From NCBI GenBank assembly GCA_963712835.1, contig CAVQJJ010000002.1, forward strand, positions 310,001 through 374,000: a stretch of 64,000 nt of DNA. The letters are read 5' to 3'. A program made the position numbers and the translations under genes. Positions within the stretch are counted from its first letter, which is position 1; every line of letters begins with the position of its first letter. Shown piece after piece: positions 53,461 through 63,080 of the stretch. This DNA is from DATARH01 sp963712835 (GTDB taxonomy: Bacteria; Pseudomonadota; Alphaproteobacteria; ATCC43930; CGMCC-115725). Below the pieces are notes generated by a model, which did not search any database, was not told where the DNA came from, and saw only the letters and a program-made list of their open reading frames with translations.

Positions 53461-56400
53461 ATGACCGATTTGACGCTTGGATACGGACTCGGCTTTGCCG
53501 AACTTTACCATCGCGATGGGCTGGTAAAGCTCGATCGCGCCTTTGTCGCGCATCTCGTGGAGGGTGACGGCGCGCTGCATGACCGGCTGGTGGCGGCGCG
53601 TGCCGATGTTTCGAAATCACCGGAGGCGCTCGACAAGAAGGCCGAATCCGATCTGCTGGTCGATCTCGCCCCGCATCTTGAGGATTTCCTTGGCCGGCTG
53701 TTCGGAATCGAGACGGAAATCCGCGAGCTGCAGGCGCGCCATGACGAGTTGGCACCGCTTTATTCGATCAAGCGGCTCTTCGTTCAGCGCCGCGCCGTCA
53801 AGGAAGTGAAGGAAGACGAAGCCGCCGCGCTCGATGGCGCCAACTTGCGGCGCGCCCTTGACCTCGGCGAGTTCATCGATACGAGAGCTGCGATTCTCGC
53901 CTGGGAGCGGCGCTACGCCGCGACGGTCTCGGGCTGGCTCGACGACGAGGCGGCGAACGCCGCGGCGCTACGCACCGCGATCGAGTATGCCGCGTGGGCG
54001 ACGCTGTCACCCGCGGGCAAGGAAAAGCACCGGCGCGGGCTGCTGTTCAAGGTCCCGCACCGCCTCGACATGAACCATCTCGTGCCGGTCGAGACCATCG
54101 AACGCGACGGCGTCACGATGATGCGCCTGCCAGAGCATGAGTGGCGGGCGCGCGACGGTTTCGCGCTGACCGATGCCGGCACCGATCTCGCCGGTGCGCT
54201 CGACGAAGCGAATTACTGCATCTGGTGCCACAACCAAGGCAAGGACAGCTGCTCCACGGGGCTCAAGGAGAAGGACGGCAGCTTCCGCAAGAGCACCTTC
54301 GGCGTGACGCTCGCCGGCTGCCCGCTGGACGAGAAAATCTCCGAGATGAACCTCGTCGCTGCGCGCGGGCACAGCCTCGGCGCGCTGGCGATCGTCGCGG
54401 TCGATAATCCGCTTTGCGCCGCGACCGGCCACCGCATCTGCAATGACTGCATGAAGGCCTGCATCTATCAGCGGCAGGACCCGGTCGACATCCCGCAGGT
54501 CGAGACCCGCATGTTGAAGAACGTGCTGGCGCTGCCCTGGGGGTTCGAGATCTACGGGCTGTTGACCCGGTGGAACGCGCTCAACCTGCGCCGCCCGCTG
54601 CCGAAGCCGCGATCCGGCTACAAGGTGCTGATCGTGGGCTTGGGGCCGGCGGGGTTTACGCTCGCCCATCACCTGATCAATGACGGCCATTTCGTCGCCG
54701 CGATCGACGGACTGAAGATCGAGCCGCTTCCGTCGGAGATTTCCGGCGTCACCGCGTTCGGACAACACGTCCCGTTTGAGCCGATCCGCGACGTGTCGAG
54801 CCTCTACGAGCGGCTCGACGCGCGTACCATGGCCGGGTTCGGAGGCGTCGCCGAATATGGCATCACCGTTCGCTGGGACAAGAATTTCCTCAAGATCATC
54901 CGTCTCTTGCTGGAGCGGCGGCAGCAATTCGCGATGTATGGCGGCGTGCGCTTCGGCGGAACGGTGACGATCGACGACGTTTTTGGCCTCGGCTTCGACC
55001 ATATCGCGCTGTGCGCCGGCGCGGGCCGGCCGACCGTCATCCCGATAGCGAACAATCTGGCGCTCGGCGTGCGCCAGGCGAGCGACTTCCTGATGGCGCT
55101 GCAACTCACCGGCGCAGCCAAGACCGACAGCATCGCCAATCTGACGGTGCGGCTGCCGGTGGTGGTGATCGGCGGCGGCCTCACCGCGATCGACACCGCG
55201 ACCGAGGCGCTGGCCTATTACCCGCTGCAGGTCGAGAAGTTTTTGTCCCGCTACGAGATGCTGGCTGGCGAACGCGGCGCCGCCGCCGTGCGCGCCGGCT
55301 GGAGCGTCGCCGAGGGCGAGGTCGCCGACGAGCTCATCGCGCACGCCAAGGCAATCCGCGCCGAGCGCGAAACAGCGGAGGCCGAGGGCCGCGCGCCGCA
55401 TCTGGCGCAGCTGATCAACGAGTGGGGCGGGGTGACGATCGCCTATCGCCGGCAGCTTATCGACGCGCCGAGCTACACCCTCAACCACGAGGAGGTAGCG
55501 AAGGCGATGGAGGAGGGCATTCGCTTCGCCGAGGGTCTTACCCCTGTCGCGGTCGAGGTCGATCAGGATGAGCAGGCCGTAGCTCTGCGCCTTGCGCGGG
55601 CCGAGCCTGAAGGCGAAGTCGTGCTGCCCGCGCACACCATTTTGGTCGCCGCCGGCACCCAGCCCAACACGGTGCTGGCGCGCGAGGATCCCGCGCATGT
55701 CGCGCTCGACGGACGCTACTTCCAGGCGCTCGATGAGGACGGCAACAAGGTGACGCCCCAGCGCGTCGCCAAGCCCGACGCGACGCACGTGCTGATGAGC
55801 CAGATGGAAGACGGCCGCGGGGTCAGCTTCTTCGGCGATCTGCACCCGAGCTTCGCCGGCAATGTCGTCAAGGCGATGGGCGGCGCTACGCGCGGCTATC
55901 CGGTGGTGAGCCGCGTTTTGGCGCGTCGCAAGCCTTCGGAGCCCGCGCCCGAGACGTTGAAGGCGCAACTCGACGACGAGCTTCGCGCACGCGTGCACGA
56001 AGTCATCCGGCTGACGCCGAAGATCGTCGAGATTGTTGTGCGGGCGCCGATCGCGGCGCGCGCCTTCCGGCCGGGTCAGTTCTATCGTCTGCAGAATTAC
56101 GAGACCTTCGCTCAGAAGAGCGAGGGCACGACGCTGGCGATGGAAGGGCTGGCGTTGACCGGCGCCTCCATCGACCGCGACAAGGGTTTGCTATCGACGA
56201 TCGTGCTGGAAATGGGCGGCTCGTCCGACCTTTGCGCGCTGCTCCAACCGGGCGAGCCGGTAATCCTGATGGGGCCGACCGGCACGCCGACCGAGACGCC
56301 GCCGGGCGAAACGGTGCTCCTGGTCGGCGGCGGGCTCGGCAACGCGGTTCTGTTCTCGATCGGTGCGGCGCTGCGGGCCGAAGGGTCGCGGGTGCTTTAT

Positions 56401-56967
56401 TTCGCCGGTTACAAGACCCTGGCCGACCGCTACAAGGTCGCCGACATCGAGGCTGCGGCGGACGCCATCGTCTGGTGCTGTGACGAGGCGCCCGGCTTCG
56501 CGCCGGGCCGGCCGCGGGATCGCGCCTTTGTCGGCAACATGGTCGAGGCAATCGAGGCTTACGGCGCCGGCCGGCTCGGGCCGGTCGAGATTTCGTTGGG
56601 CGAGGTCGATCGCGTCATCGCCATCGGCTCGGACATGATGATGAACGCCGTTGCCGAGGCGCGCCGCGCCAAGCTCGCGCGATATTTCCGTCCCGGCCAC
56701 CGTGCGATCGCGTCGATCAATTCGCCGATGCAATGCATGATGAAGGAGATTTGTGCGCAGTGCCTGCAGCGCCAGCGCGATCCCGTCACCGGCACCGAGA
56801 CGATCGTGTTCTCCTGCTTCAACCAGGACCAGGACATGGACCGGGTCGACTTCCCCACGCTGCGCCGCCGTCTGTCGCAGAACGGCGTTCAAGAAAAACT
56901 GACCCGGCTGTGGATCGACCGCTCGCTGAAGCAGCTTGGGCGCCGTGAGGATGTTGCCGCGGAATAA
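53461..56967 (+). CDS. Fused Fe-S flavoprotein: GltD-like FAD/NAD(P) domain plus PyrK-like reductase domain
   Basis: A 1168-residue protein. Residues 1-250 are helical and unassigned. Around 252-360 are cysteine motifs (CIWCHNQGKDSC, and NDCMKACIYQ) suited to Fe-S clusters as in GltD-type N domains. At about 388 begins an FAD-binding Rossmann fold (KVLIVGLGPAGFTLAHHLI) and at about 566 a second, NAD(P)-binding one (VVVIGGGLTAIDTATEAL). From about 846 a ferredoxin-reductase/PyrK-type module follows (RAFRPGQFYRLQNYE, ETVLLVGGGLGNAVLFSIGA), ending in a Cys set CMMKEICAQC...FSC like the PyrK [2Fe-2S] site. The start is the ATG at 53461. It resembles an electron-bifurcation or transfer flavoprotein; partners are unknown. 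Confidence 0.85.
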   Translation: MTDLTLGYGLGFAELYHRDGLVKLDRAFVAHLVEGDGALHDRLVAARADVSKSPEALDKKAESDLLVDLAPHLEDFLGRLFGIETEIRELQARHDELAPLYSIKRLFVQRRAVKEVKEDEAAALDGANLRRALDLGEFIDTRAAILAWERRYAATVSGWLDDEAANAAALRTAIEYAAWATLSPAGKEKHRRGLLFKVPHRLDMNHLVPVETIERDGVTMMRLPEHEWRARDGFALTDAGTDLAGALDEANYCIWCHNQGKDSCSTGLKEKDGSFRKSTFGVTLAGCPLDEKISEMNLVAARGHSLGALAIVAVDNPLCAATGHRICNDCMKACIYQRQDPVDIPQVETRMLKNVLALPWGFEIYGLLTRWNALNLRRPLPKPRSGYKVLIVGLGPAGFTLAHHLINDGHFVAAIDGLKIEPLPSEISGVTAFGQHVPFEPIRDVSSLYERLDARTMAGFGGVAEYGITVRWDKNFLKIIRLLLERRQQFAMYGGVRFGGTVTIDDVFGLGFDHIALCAGAGRPTVIPIANNLALGVRQASDFLMALQLTGAAKTDSIANLTVRLPVVVIGGGLTAIDTATEALAYYPLQVEKFLSRYEMLAGERGAAAVRAGWSVAEGEVADELIAHAKAIRAERETAEAEGRAPHLAQLINEWGGVTIAYRRQLIDAPSYTLNHEEVAKAMEEGIRFAEGLTPVAVEVDQDEQAVALRLARAEPEGEVVLPAHTILVAAGTQPNTVLAREDPAHVALDGRYFQALDEDGNKVTPQRVAKPDATHVLMSQMEDGRGVSFFGDLHPSFAGNVVKAMGGATRGYPVVSRVLARRKPSEPAPETLKAQLDDELRARVHEVIRLTPKIVEIVVRAPIAARAFRPGQFYRLQNYETFAQKSEGTTLAMEGLALTGASIDRDKGLLSTIVLEMGGSSDLCALLQPGEPVILMGPTGTPTETPPGETVLLVGGGLGNAVLFSIGAALRAEGSRVLYFAGYKTLADRYKVADIEAAADAIVWCCDEAPGFAPGRPRDRAFVGNMVEAIEAYGAGRLGPVEISLGEVDRVIAIGSDMMMNAVAEARRAKLARYFRPGHRAIASINSPMQCMMKEICAQCLQRQRDPVTGTETIVFSCFNQDQDMDRVDFPTLRRRLSQNGVQEKLTRLWIDRSLKQLGRREDVAAE

Positions 56968-57146
56968 CGCCGAATTGATTCGAGTGGGGCAAATGGCCCC
57001 TGCGCCGGATTGTCGCAATTATTTATTCTACTTTCGATCTATGTAAAATTCGTGCGCGTAAGATTGTTGTAATGAATTTTTGGCGTCCGGTGCCGTTCAC
57101 AAGGAAAACGAGAAGCCACCGGAGGTCCGCGGGGAGGGAATGCGGA

Positions 57147-58430
57147 ATGCGAGGTTCGCCTGGAACGCCGGCGGCTAATCGCTGGCTGCAGTTAATCGTC
57201 GGCATCATCTGCATGGTGATGATCGCCAATCTGCAATATGGCTGGACGCTGTTCGTCCATCCGATGGCGGTGAAGCACGGCTGGCCGGTCGCCGGTATTC
57301 AAGTGGCATTCAGCCTGTTCGTCGCCCTCGAAACTTGGCTGACGCCGATCGAAGGCTGGATCGTCGACCGGATCGGCGCGAAGAACGGGCCGCGCCTGGT
57401 GATCGCGTTCGGCGGCATCGTCATTGGGGTCGCCTGGGTCGTCAACTCGCTCGCCGTTTCACTGGCGTTGCTCTATCTCGGCGCGGCCCTTTCCGGCATC
57501 GGCGCCGGCGCGATCTATGCGACATGCGTCGGCAATGCGGTCAAGTGGTTCCCGGATCGCCGCGGACTCGCCGTGGGCTTGACCGCCGCCGGGTTCGGCG
57601 CCGGCGCGGCGCTGACCGTGGTGCCGATCCGCGAGGTCATCGCGGCTTACAGCTATGAGACGGCGTTCTTCTGGTTCGGGATCGTGCAAGGCGCCGTTGT
57701 GTTCGTGCTGGCTTGGCTGATGCGTGCGCCGTTCGCCGGCGAGGCGCCGGCCAGCATCGCGTCGAAGGTGATCCAGACCACTGAGAGCTTCACCCCGCAG
57801 CAGATGCTCGCGACCCCGGTCTTCTGGGTGATGTACGTCATGTTCCTGCTCGTCGCGGCGAGCGGGCTGATGGCGACGGCGCAAATCGCGCTGATCGCGC
57901 GCGATTTCGACGTCGCCAATGTTGCGGTGCTCGGAGTGGCGACGACGCTGACGGTGGCGCTGCTGGTCGACAATGTCTTCAACGGGCTGGCGCGGCCGAT
58001 GTTCGGCTGGGTGTCGGACCATATCGGCCGCGAGAACACGATGGCGTTGGCCTTCTTCCTTGGCGGCATCAGCTATTGGCTGCTCGGTTCGCTCGGGCAC
58101 ACGCCGTGGGCGTTTATCGTCTTCGCCGGGCTGATCTTCCTGACTTGGGGCGAGATCTACAGTCTCTTCCCGTCGACCTGCACCGACAGCTTCGGGCCGC
58201 AATACGCGACGACCAATCTCAGTTTCCTCTACACCGCGAAGGGCGTCGCGGCGTTTCTCGTGCCGATCGCGAATTTGATCAAGGCGGCGACAGGCGGCTG
58301 GCACATGGTCTTCGTCGTCACCGCGATCATGAATTTTGTCGTCGTCGCGATGGCACTCTTCGTCTTGAAGCCGCTGCGCTCGCGCCGCTTGGCGCTGGGG
58401 CCGCATCACGCCACGGTCGCAGCGCGGTGA
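57147..58430 (+). CDS. OFA-family MFS transporter (oxalate/formate antiporter-like)
   Basis: Transporter of about 427 residues with 12 predicted helices. Features are GWTLFVHPMAVKHGWPVAGI, VDRIGAKNGPRLVIAFGGIV, IGAGAIYATCVGNAVKWFPD (typical of OFA proteins), RRGLAVGLTAAGFGAGAALT and a second-half GWVSDHIGRENTMALAFF. The ATG at 57147 follows a GGGGAGGGA ribosome-binding site; an in-frame ATG at 57072 would add 25 basic residues and lacks one. It ends at a hairpin shared with the convergent deacylase gene. Substrate: probably a carboxylate. Confidence 0.92.
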   Translation: MRGSPGTPAANRWLQLIVGIICMVMIANLQYGWTLFVHPMAVKHGWPVAGIQVAFSLFVALETWLTPIEGWIVDRIGAKNGPRLVIAFGGIVIGVAWVVNSLAVSLALLYLGAALSGIGAGAIYATCVGNAVKWFPDRRGLAVGLTAAGFGAGAALTVVPIREVIAAYSYETAFFWFGIVQGAVVFVLAWLMRAPFAGEAPASIASKVIQTTESFTPQQMLATPVFWVMYVMFLLVAASGLMATAQIALIARDFDVANVAVLGVATTLTVALLVDNVFNGLARPMFGWVSDHIGRENTMALAFFLGGISYWLLGSLGHTPWAFIVFAGLIFLTWGEIYSLFPSTCTDSFGPQYATTNLSFLYTAKGVAAFLVPIANLIKAATGGWHMVFVVTAIMNFVVVAMALFVLKPLRSRRLALGPHHATVAAR

Positions 58431-58433
58431 CCG

Positions 58434-58471
58434 TTCCCCGTCGCCCCCGCTTTCGTAGGGGCGACGGGGAA
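58434..58471. terminator. Hairpin between convergent genes
   Basis: Perfect 14-bp stem (ttccccgtcgcccc/ggggcgacggggaa) with loop cgctttcgta, located 4 bases after the MFS stop and 11 before the end of the deacylase gene. The stem bases recall the family A repeat arms. There is no long T tract, so it may be a bidirectional terminator or an mRNA-stabilising hairpin. Confidence 0.7.
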
Positions 58472-58481
58472 GACGACCCGC

Positions 58482-60239
58482 TTATGCCGCCTGGTAGAGT
58501 GCGCCGCGTACGATCTGGCCGGGCAGCGCGTCGGTCAGTTGGCCGTTGTCGAGCAGCAGGGTGCCGTTGACGATGACGTGGTCGATGCCGACCGCGTCGC
58601 GCTTCACCTGCACACCGCCGCCCGGCAGGTTGGCGACCGGCTCGCGCGGCTTAGAGGCGATCGTATCGGGGTCGAAGATCGTGATGTCGGCCACCTTGCC
58701 GGCCGCGATAAAGCCCCGGTCGGTGATGTCGTGCATTAGCGCGGTCTTGCCGGTCAGCCGGTAGACCGCCTCTTCGAGCGTCAGCGCCTGCTGCTCGCGC
58801 ACCCAATGACCCAAGAGCTGCGTGCTGGTCTCATGCCGATCGGCGGTGTGCGGCCGGCCGCCGCCGTCGCTGGTGCCGATGACGGTGAATTGCGAGCCGA
58901 GGATGTGCTTTTGCGTCCTCGGATCGTTGTTGCGGTCGACCATCTGGAAGCAGGTCTGCAAATCCTCGTCGAGCGACAGGTCGAGGAAGGCATCCATGAT
59001 GCCCTTGTTCTGCTCCTTGGCGATCTGCTCGACGCTCTTGCCGGAGAGGTGGCGGTTCTGCCCCTTGGCGGTCATGAACACCTCGATGAGGTCCCAGCGC
59101 CGGTTGAACAGGCCGCGCGTACGGCCGCGCCGGTCGGTCACCCCGCCTTCCTGCGCGACGGTGCCTTCGACCGCCTCGGCCGACATCGCCTTGCGGATTT
59201 CGGGGTCGCGGAAGGCCCGCATCCGGTCTTGATAGGGGAGGGCCATGACCTTGTCCCAGGTCGGCATGCCGCGGAAGAAGCCCTGCGGATCGGTGATGTC
59301 TTCATCCTGCGGGACGTTGAGGCCGCGCTCGAGGTTGAAGATCGCGCCGGCGACGGTGGAGAGGCACGAGCCATAGCAGCGCGCCCCGCTCTTGAACCCG
59401 TCCTCCAGCCACTTCAGGTGCTCGACCCACTCGTCGGGATTGCCGACCGGATCGGACATCAGGTTGTAGATCGACGGCCGGCCGGTGCGCGCCGCCAACT
59501 CGCGGGCAACGGCGCGGGTCTGCTTGGTGCCGCCCGGGGCGCCGCCGGCGACCTGGAAGACCCCGGTGCCGAGATCGCCGAGCACGCTGGCGAGCGCCCA
59601 ACGCTCGTCGTCGTCGCAATGGCCGGCCGGGTCGCCGCGGTCCTTCGGCGCCGTCGAGAAGCCGAGCGCGCCGTCATACATCGCCTCGCGGATCAGCCGC
59701 TGCATCGTCGCGATTTCTTCATCGGTCGCCTTGACGCGCTCGCCCGAGGCCTCGCCCATGACATACCGGCGAATGCCCGAATGTCCGACCAAGGTGCCGA
59801 CATTGATGCCGCGCTTTTTGCCAAGCGCGTTGAGGTAGTCGCCGACCAACTCCCAGGTCACGTCGACGCCGGACTTCAGCACCGGCAAGGGGATCTGCTC
59901 GGCATCGGAGAAGAATTCGAGGTACCACTCGCTGTCGCCGGGCCGCACCGGCGCGATCACCTGGCCGCACTGGCCGACGATGACCGTCGTGTGGCCGTTA
60001 TGCAGCCACGAGCCGCAATAGGGGTCCCACACGGCCTGCGGGTCGAAATGCGTATGGTGGTCGATAAAGCCCGGCGCGACAACTCGGCCGGCGGCGTCGA
60101 CCGTGCGCTTGGCGGCGGCGCCGTTCGCCTTGCCGACGCCGACGATCTTGCCGTCCTGGACCGCCACGTCGGCGTGGAACGCCGGGGCGCCGGAGCCGTC
60201 GACGACGCGCCCGTTCTTGATAAGCAGATCGTACGCCAT
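58482..60239 (-). CDS. N-acyl-D-amino-acid deacylase family amidohydrolase
   Basis: Metal-dependent amidohydrolase of 585 residues. The start DLLIKNGRVVDGSGAPAF and the metal motif GFIDHHTHFDPQAVWDP are typical, with GHSGIRRYVMG, ALGFSTAPKDRGDP, SDGGGRPHTADRH and the C-terminal VADITIFDPDTIASKPREPV following. D-aminoacylases and dihydroorotase-like relatives share this layout. The ATG at 60239 is preceded by AGGAGGAAAGTC, a strong ribosome-binding site; in-frame sequence further upstream is not conserved. Together with the M20 gene it suggests use of N-acylated or carbamoylated amino acids. Confidence 0.92.
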   Translation of the reverse strand: MAYDLLIKNGRVVDGSGAPAFHADVAVQDGKIVGVGKANGAAAKRTVDAAGRVVAPGFIDHHTHFDPQAVWDPYCGSWLHNGHTTVIVGQCGQVIAPVRPGDSEWYLEFFSDAEQIPLPVLKSGVDVTWELVGDYLNALGKKRGINVGTLVGHSGIRRYVMGEASGERVKATDEEIATMQRLIREAMYDGALGFSTAPKDRGDPAGHCDDDERWALASVLGDLGTGVFQVAGGAPGGTKQTRAVARELAARTGRPSIYNLMSDPVGNPDEWVEHLKWLEDGFKSGARCYGSCLSTVAGAIFNLERGLNVPQDEDITDPQGFFRGMPTWDKVMALPYQDRMRAFRDPEIRKAMSAEAVEGTVAQEGGVTDRRGRTRGLFNRRWDLIEVFMTAKGQNRHLSGKSVEQIAKEQNKGIMDAFLDLSLDEDLQTCFQMVDRNNDPRTQKHILGSQFTVIGTSDGGGRPHTADRHETSTQLLGHWVREQQALTLEEAVYRLTGKTALMHDITDRGFIAAGKVADITIFDPDTIASKPREPVANLPGGGVQVKRDAVGIDHVIVNGTLLLDNGQLTDALPGQIVRGALYQAA

Positions 60240-61143
60240 GACTTTCCTCCTGTTGCCCCGGTATTTTCGAGCAGGGAGGCGGCCAAGGTTCGCTTCAACC
60301 GGGGATTTCGAAAGCGGCCCGCAACCCTGGCTTTGTCGATGATCAGCCAAGGCTACGGTATAGCCGGAATGGGAGCAACACGCTGTCCACGCATGGCTCA
60401 GCCAGGAGCCTAGACAATCAAGCATAGCGCTTAGCGTGCGCCGCGCCGCGCGATCCAAAAAGATTAGGAGCAAACCCCTGATATACAATGCTTTCGACGC
60501 AAAAACAGGAAACCAAACAGGAGGTGGCAAAAGGAGGCCCGCAGGAAGAACACGAGGCGAGAGCGGAACGGCGCGGGGTATAGCGGGCATCAAACGCAAC
60601 GCAGGAAATTGGCAAGAGAGAATGTTAGTTCTCTATATGTTCTAATCAAGGGCCGGCTCGCAAAAAATTCCTGGCTCAGTTTGAATTTCGGCTTTGGGTC
60701 GGATTGCCGTCGTCATGCATCGTGCGCCAATGGGCAACGACGCGCCGATTTCGACCATCCGCAAGTCTACAGGTTTTACAAGTCAAACCCTTCACGACGC
60801 GTATTTTCTTCATCTGGTTCACATTCGCGTCATTGCCGGGAGGCGGCCTACGCGACGAAGAGTATCATCGCTGAGCTTTTAATAACGATGCGCGTTTGGA
60901 TGCCACAGGCTTGTTCTGCAAGGTTAAATGCGGACTGCTTAGGGCGCGGAGGCAACCACTATCGCGACGGTTAGGTGGAACTCGGTGCATTTCTAATCTA
61001 TTTAAAATGCTCTTGATTCTCTTATTTTTAAACATAAATTTGTTGTTAGCTACCCTGAGGAGAAAATCTAGCCACGATTCTCGGAAACGCAGTTCTGCGT
61101 TTAGACCTCGGCCCGCCCCTCCTGATGTAGGGACATTCCATCC
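60240..61143. other. 904-base region without a recognisable gene
   Basis: Between the deacylase and the REC-PAS-EAL remnant. Sequence is more AT-rich than its surroundings, particularly 60990-61060 (ctatttaaaatgctcttgat, then ttatttttaaacataaattt). Short ORFs exist (for example 60609-60974) but have no conserved motif, no good ribosome-binding site and unusual composition, so I do not call them. It may hold a decayed gene, promoters for both flanking genes or a foreign fragment. Confidence 0.5.
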
Positions 61144-62007
61144 ATGGCGGATAACGTACTTCTCATCGAGGATGATCCCGCCGAAGCGCAGGTGCTGATC
61201 GAGGCGCTCGCCGACCGGAGAGGGGGGCCGTGCAAGGTCGAACGGGTTACACTGCTCCACGAGGCCTTACCGGGCCTAAAATCCGGCGGCATATCGATCG
61301 TCCTACTGGACCTGTTCCTCCCCGACAGCCAGGGCGTGACCACGCTTGACAAGCTGCTACACGCGGCTTCGCACGTACCAATCGTGATCCTCAGCAGCCT
61401 ACAGGACGAAGACATGGCGCAACAGGCCTGTCAGCGTGGTGGCGCTCAGGACTATTTGCCTAAGGGGAACCTCGGCGGCTATTCGCTGCCGCTCACGTTG
61501 CGAAGCGTCATGGTGCGCAATTCGCTGGAAACGCCTCGTTCGTGGAAGCGGAACGAGCGCGGGTCACGCTCGATTCGATTGGCGACGCCGTGCTCAGCAC
61601 GGACGTCGCCGGCAATGTGACTTGCGTCAACCGCGTCGCCGAAAGATTGACGGGTTGGCCCAGAGCGGAAGCCCTCGGCCGACCGCTTGCTGAAGTCTTC
61701 ACGTTCATCGACGGAATCACCCGCGAACCCGCGCCCGACCCCATGGCGCCTAAAGATCGATCAGTCGTTTGTGCGCGCGATCACCCCCGACCCGGAAGCG
61801 ATCGTTCTGGGCGCCGTCATCGCCATGGCGAAAAGCCTAAAAGAAAGGGTCATTGCCGAGGGTGCCGAGACCCTTGGCCAGCTCGCGTCTCTTCAAGCAC
61901 CGCACTGCGCCGAGGGCCAGGGCTATCTTTTCGAGCGGCCGGAAAATGCTGACTTATTCGCCGAATTGCTGGCAGCCGGTATCTCCAAGGAGATCGTTTT
62001 TCATTAG
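61144..62007 (+). pseudogene. Remnant of a REC-PAS-GGDEF-EAL cyclic-di-GMP protein
   Basis: Three pieces in order. 61144-61530 encodes a response-regulator receiver domain (NVLLIEDDPAEAQVLIEAL, phosphoacceptor Asp in IVLLDLFLPD, LSSLQDEDMA). After a one-base loss near 61533 the frame continues as a PAS domain (EAERARVTLDSIGDAVLSTD, VAERLTGWPRAEALGRPL). Near 61748 it jumps to the end of an EAL domain (LKIDQSFVRAITPDPEAIVL, VIAEGAETLGQLAS, EGQGYLF). The whole GGDEF domain and the first part of EAL, normally some 350 residues, are missing. It cannot make an active enzyme; the REC domain alone might still be produced. Confidence 0.88.
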
Positions 62008-62129
62008 TAGGACTGGCTCGCCGTCTTCCAGGTAAGAATTTCTACCAGTCAGAGTCGTCAAAAGCCGTTCCCTGCCAATCGACGCGATCCCCCGATATTC
62101 GCGTCGCTTTCAACGGATGGAGTGTCATT

Positions 62130-62996
62130 ATGCGCATCTTGCTGGTCGAGGATAATGCCACTACCACCGCCATAATCGAGCGGGTACTGCATCAGGAGAA
62201 TTTCGTCGTCGACACGACCGATCTTGGTGAAGATGGGTTGGAGATCGGCAAGCTCTACGCCTACGACCTGATCATTCTTGACCTGATGCTGCCGGACATC
62301 GACGGCTATGAGGTTCTCCGCCGCCTACGCGCGGCGCGGGTACGAACGCCGGTCCTGATCCTTTCGGGCCAGGTCGAGGTCGATGAGAAGATCAAGGGGC
62401 TCGGTTTCGGTGCTGACGATTTCATGACAAAGCCGTTCGACATGCGGGAAATGACTGCCCGCATTCGAGCAATTGTTCGGCGTTCCCTGGGGCACCCGGT
62501 ATCAACCGTCTGCACCGGTCGCCTGGTCGTCAACCTCGACGGTCAGTTCGCCAGTATCGACGATCAGACATTGCATCTGACGGCCAAGGAATACGCGATC
62601 CTTGAGCTGCTCAGCATGCGCAAGGGTACAACGCTAAGCAAGGAAGTGTTTCTCAGTCACCTCTACGGCGGGATGGATGAGCCGGAACTCAAGATTATCG
62701 ATGTCTTTATTTGCAAATTACGGAAAAAACTCAGAGAGGCTACCGGTGGTCAACACTACATCGAGACCGTTTGGGGCCGCGGTTACGTTTTCCGCGACCC
62801 GCCGGAAGCTGATATCCGGCAAATAAGTGTGTCTAGAGCACAAGACCGACCTCCGGAAAATCCGATCTTTGACCACCGCGATAACCTTCCCTGCGGCGTC
62901 GCAACGGTGAACACCCGAGTGACGGCTTCCCGGCTCCCGAGACCTTGGGCCAAAGCCTCGACAATGGCTGGGAAAGGGGCATTTTCGGTCGATTGA
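62130..62996 (+). CDS. CtrA-like response regulator with an extra C-terminal tail
   Basis: OmpR/PhoB-type regulator of 288 residues. The receiver domain has the acidic pocket (VEDN) and Asp51 in LIILDLMLPDIDGYE, with GFGADDFMTKPFD near the end; the winged-helix domain contains LHLTAKEYAILELLSMRKGT and HLYGGMDEPELKIIDVFICK, which are almost diagnostic of CtrA, the alphaproteobacterial cell-cycle regulator. CtrA usually ends soon after GRGYVFRDP at about 235 residues; here some 50 more residues follow, basic and unstructured. It may be a CtrA paralogue. GGATGGAGTG upstream is a ribosome-binding site. Confidence 0.9.
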   Translation: MRILLVEDNATTTAIIERVLHQENFVVDTTDLGEDGLEIGKLYAYDLIILDLMLPDIDGYEVLRRLRAARVRTPVLILSGQVEVDEKIKGLGFGADDFMTKPFDMREMTARIRAIVRRSLGHPVSTVCTGRLVVNLDGQFASIDDQTLHLTAKEYAILELLSMRKGTTLSKEVFLSHLYGGMDEPELKIIDVFICKLRKKLREATGGQHYIETVWGRGYVFRDPPEADIRQISVSRAQDRPPENPIFDHRDNLPCGVATVNTRVTASRLPRPWAKASTMAGKGAFSVD

Positions 62997-63080
62997 GGGA
63001 TCACTGGACGATGTCGGCTTGGTGCCGAGAGTAGGACCTTCGCTCATAAAATTCCGCTCTCGGCGCCCTTGCGGGCTTTA

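Noticed and set aside
60609..60974. 121-codon ORF in the gene-poor region
   Set aside because: No motif, no clear ribosome-binding site and amino-acid composition unlike real proteins.
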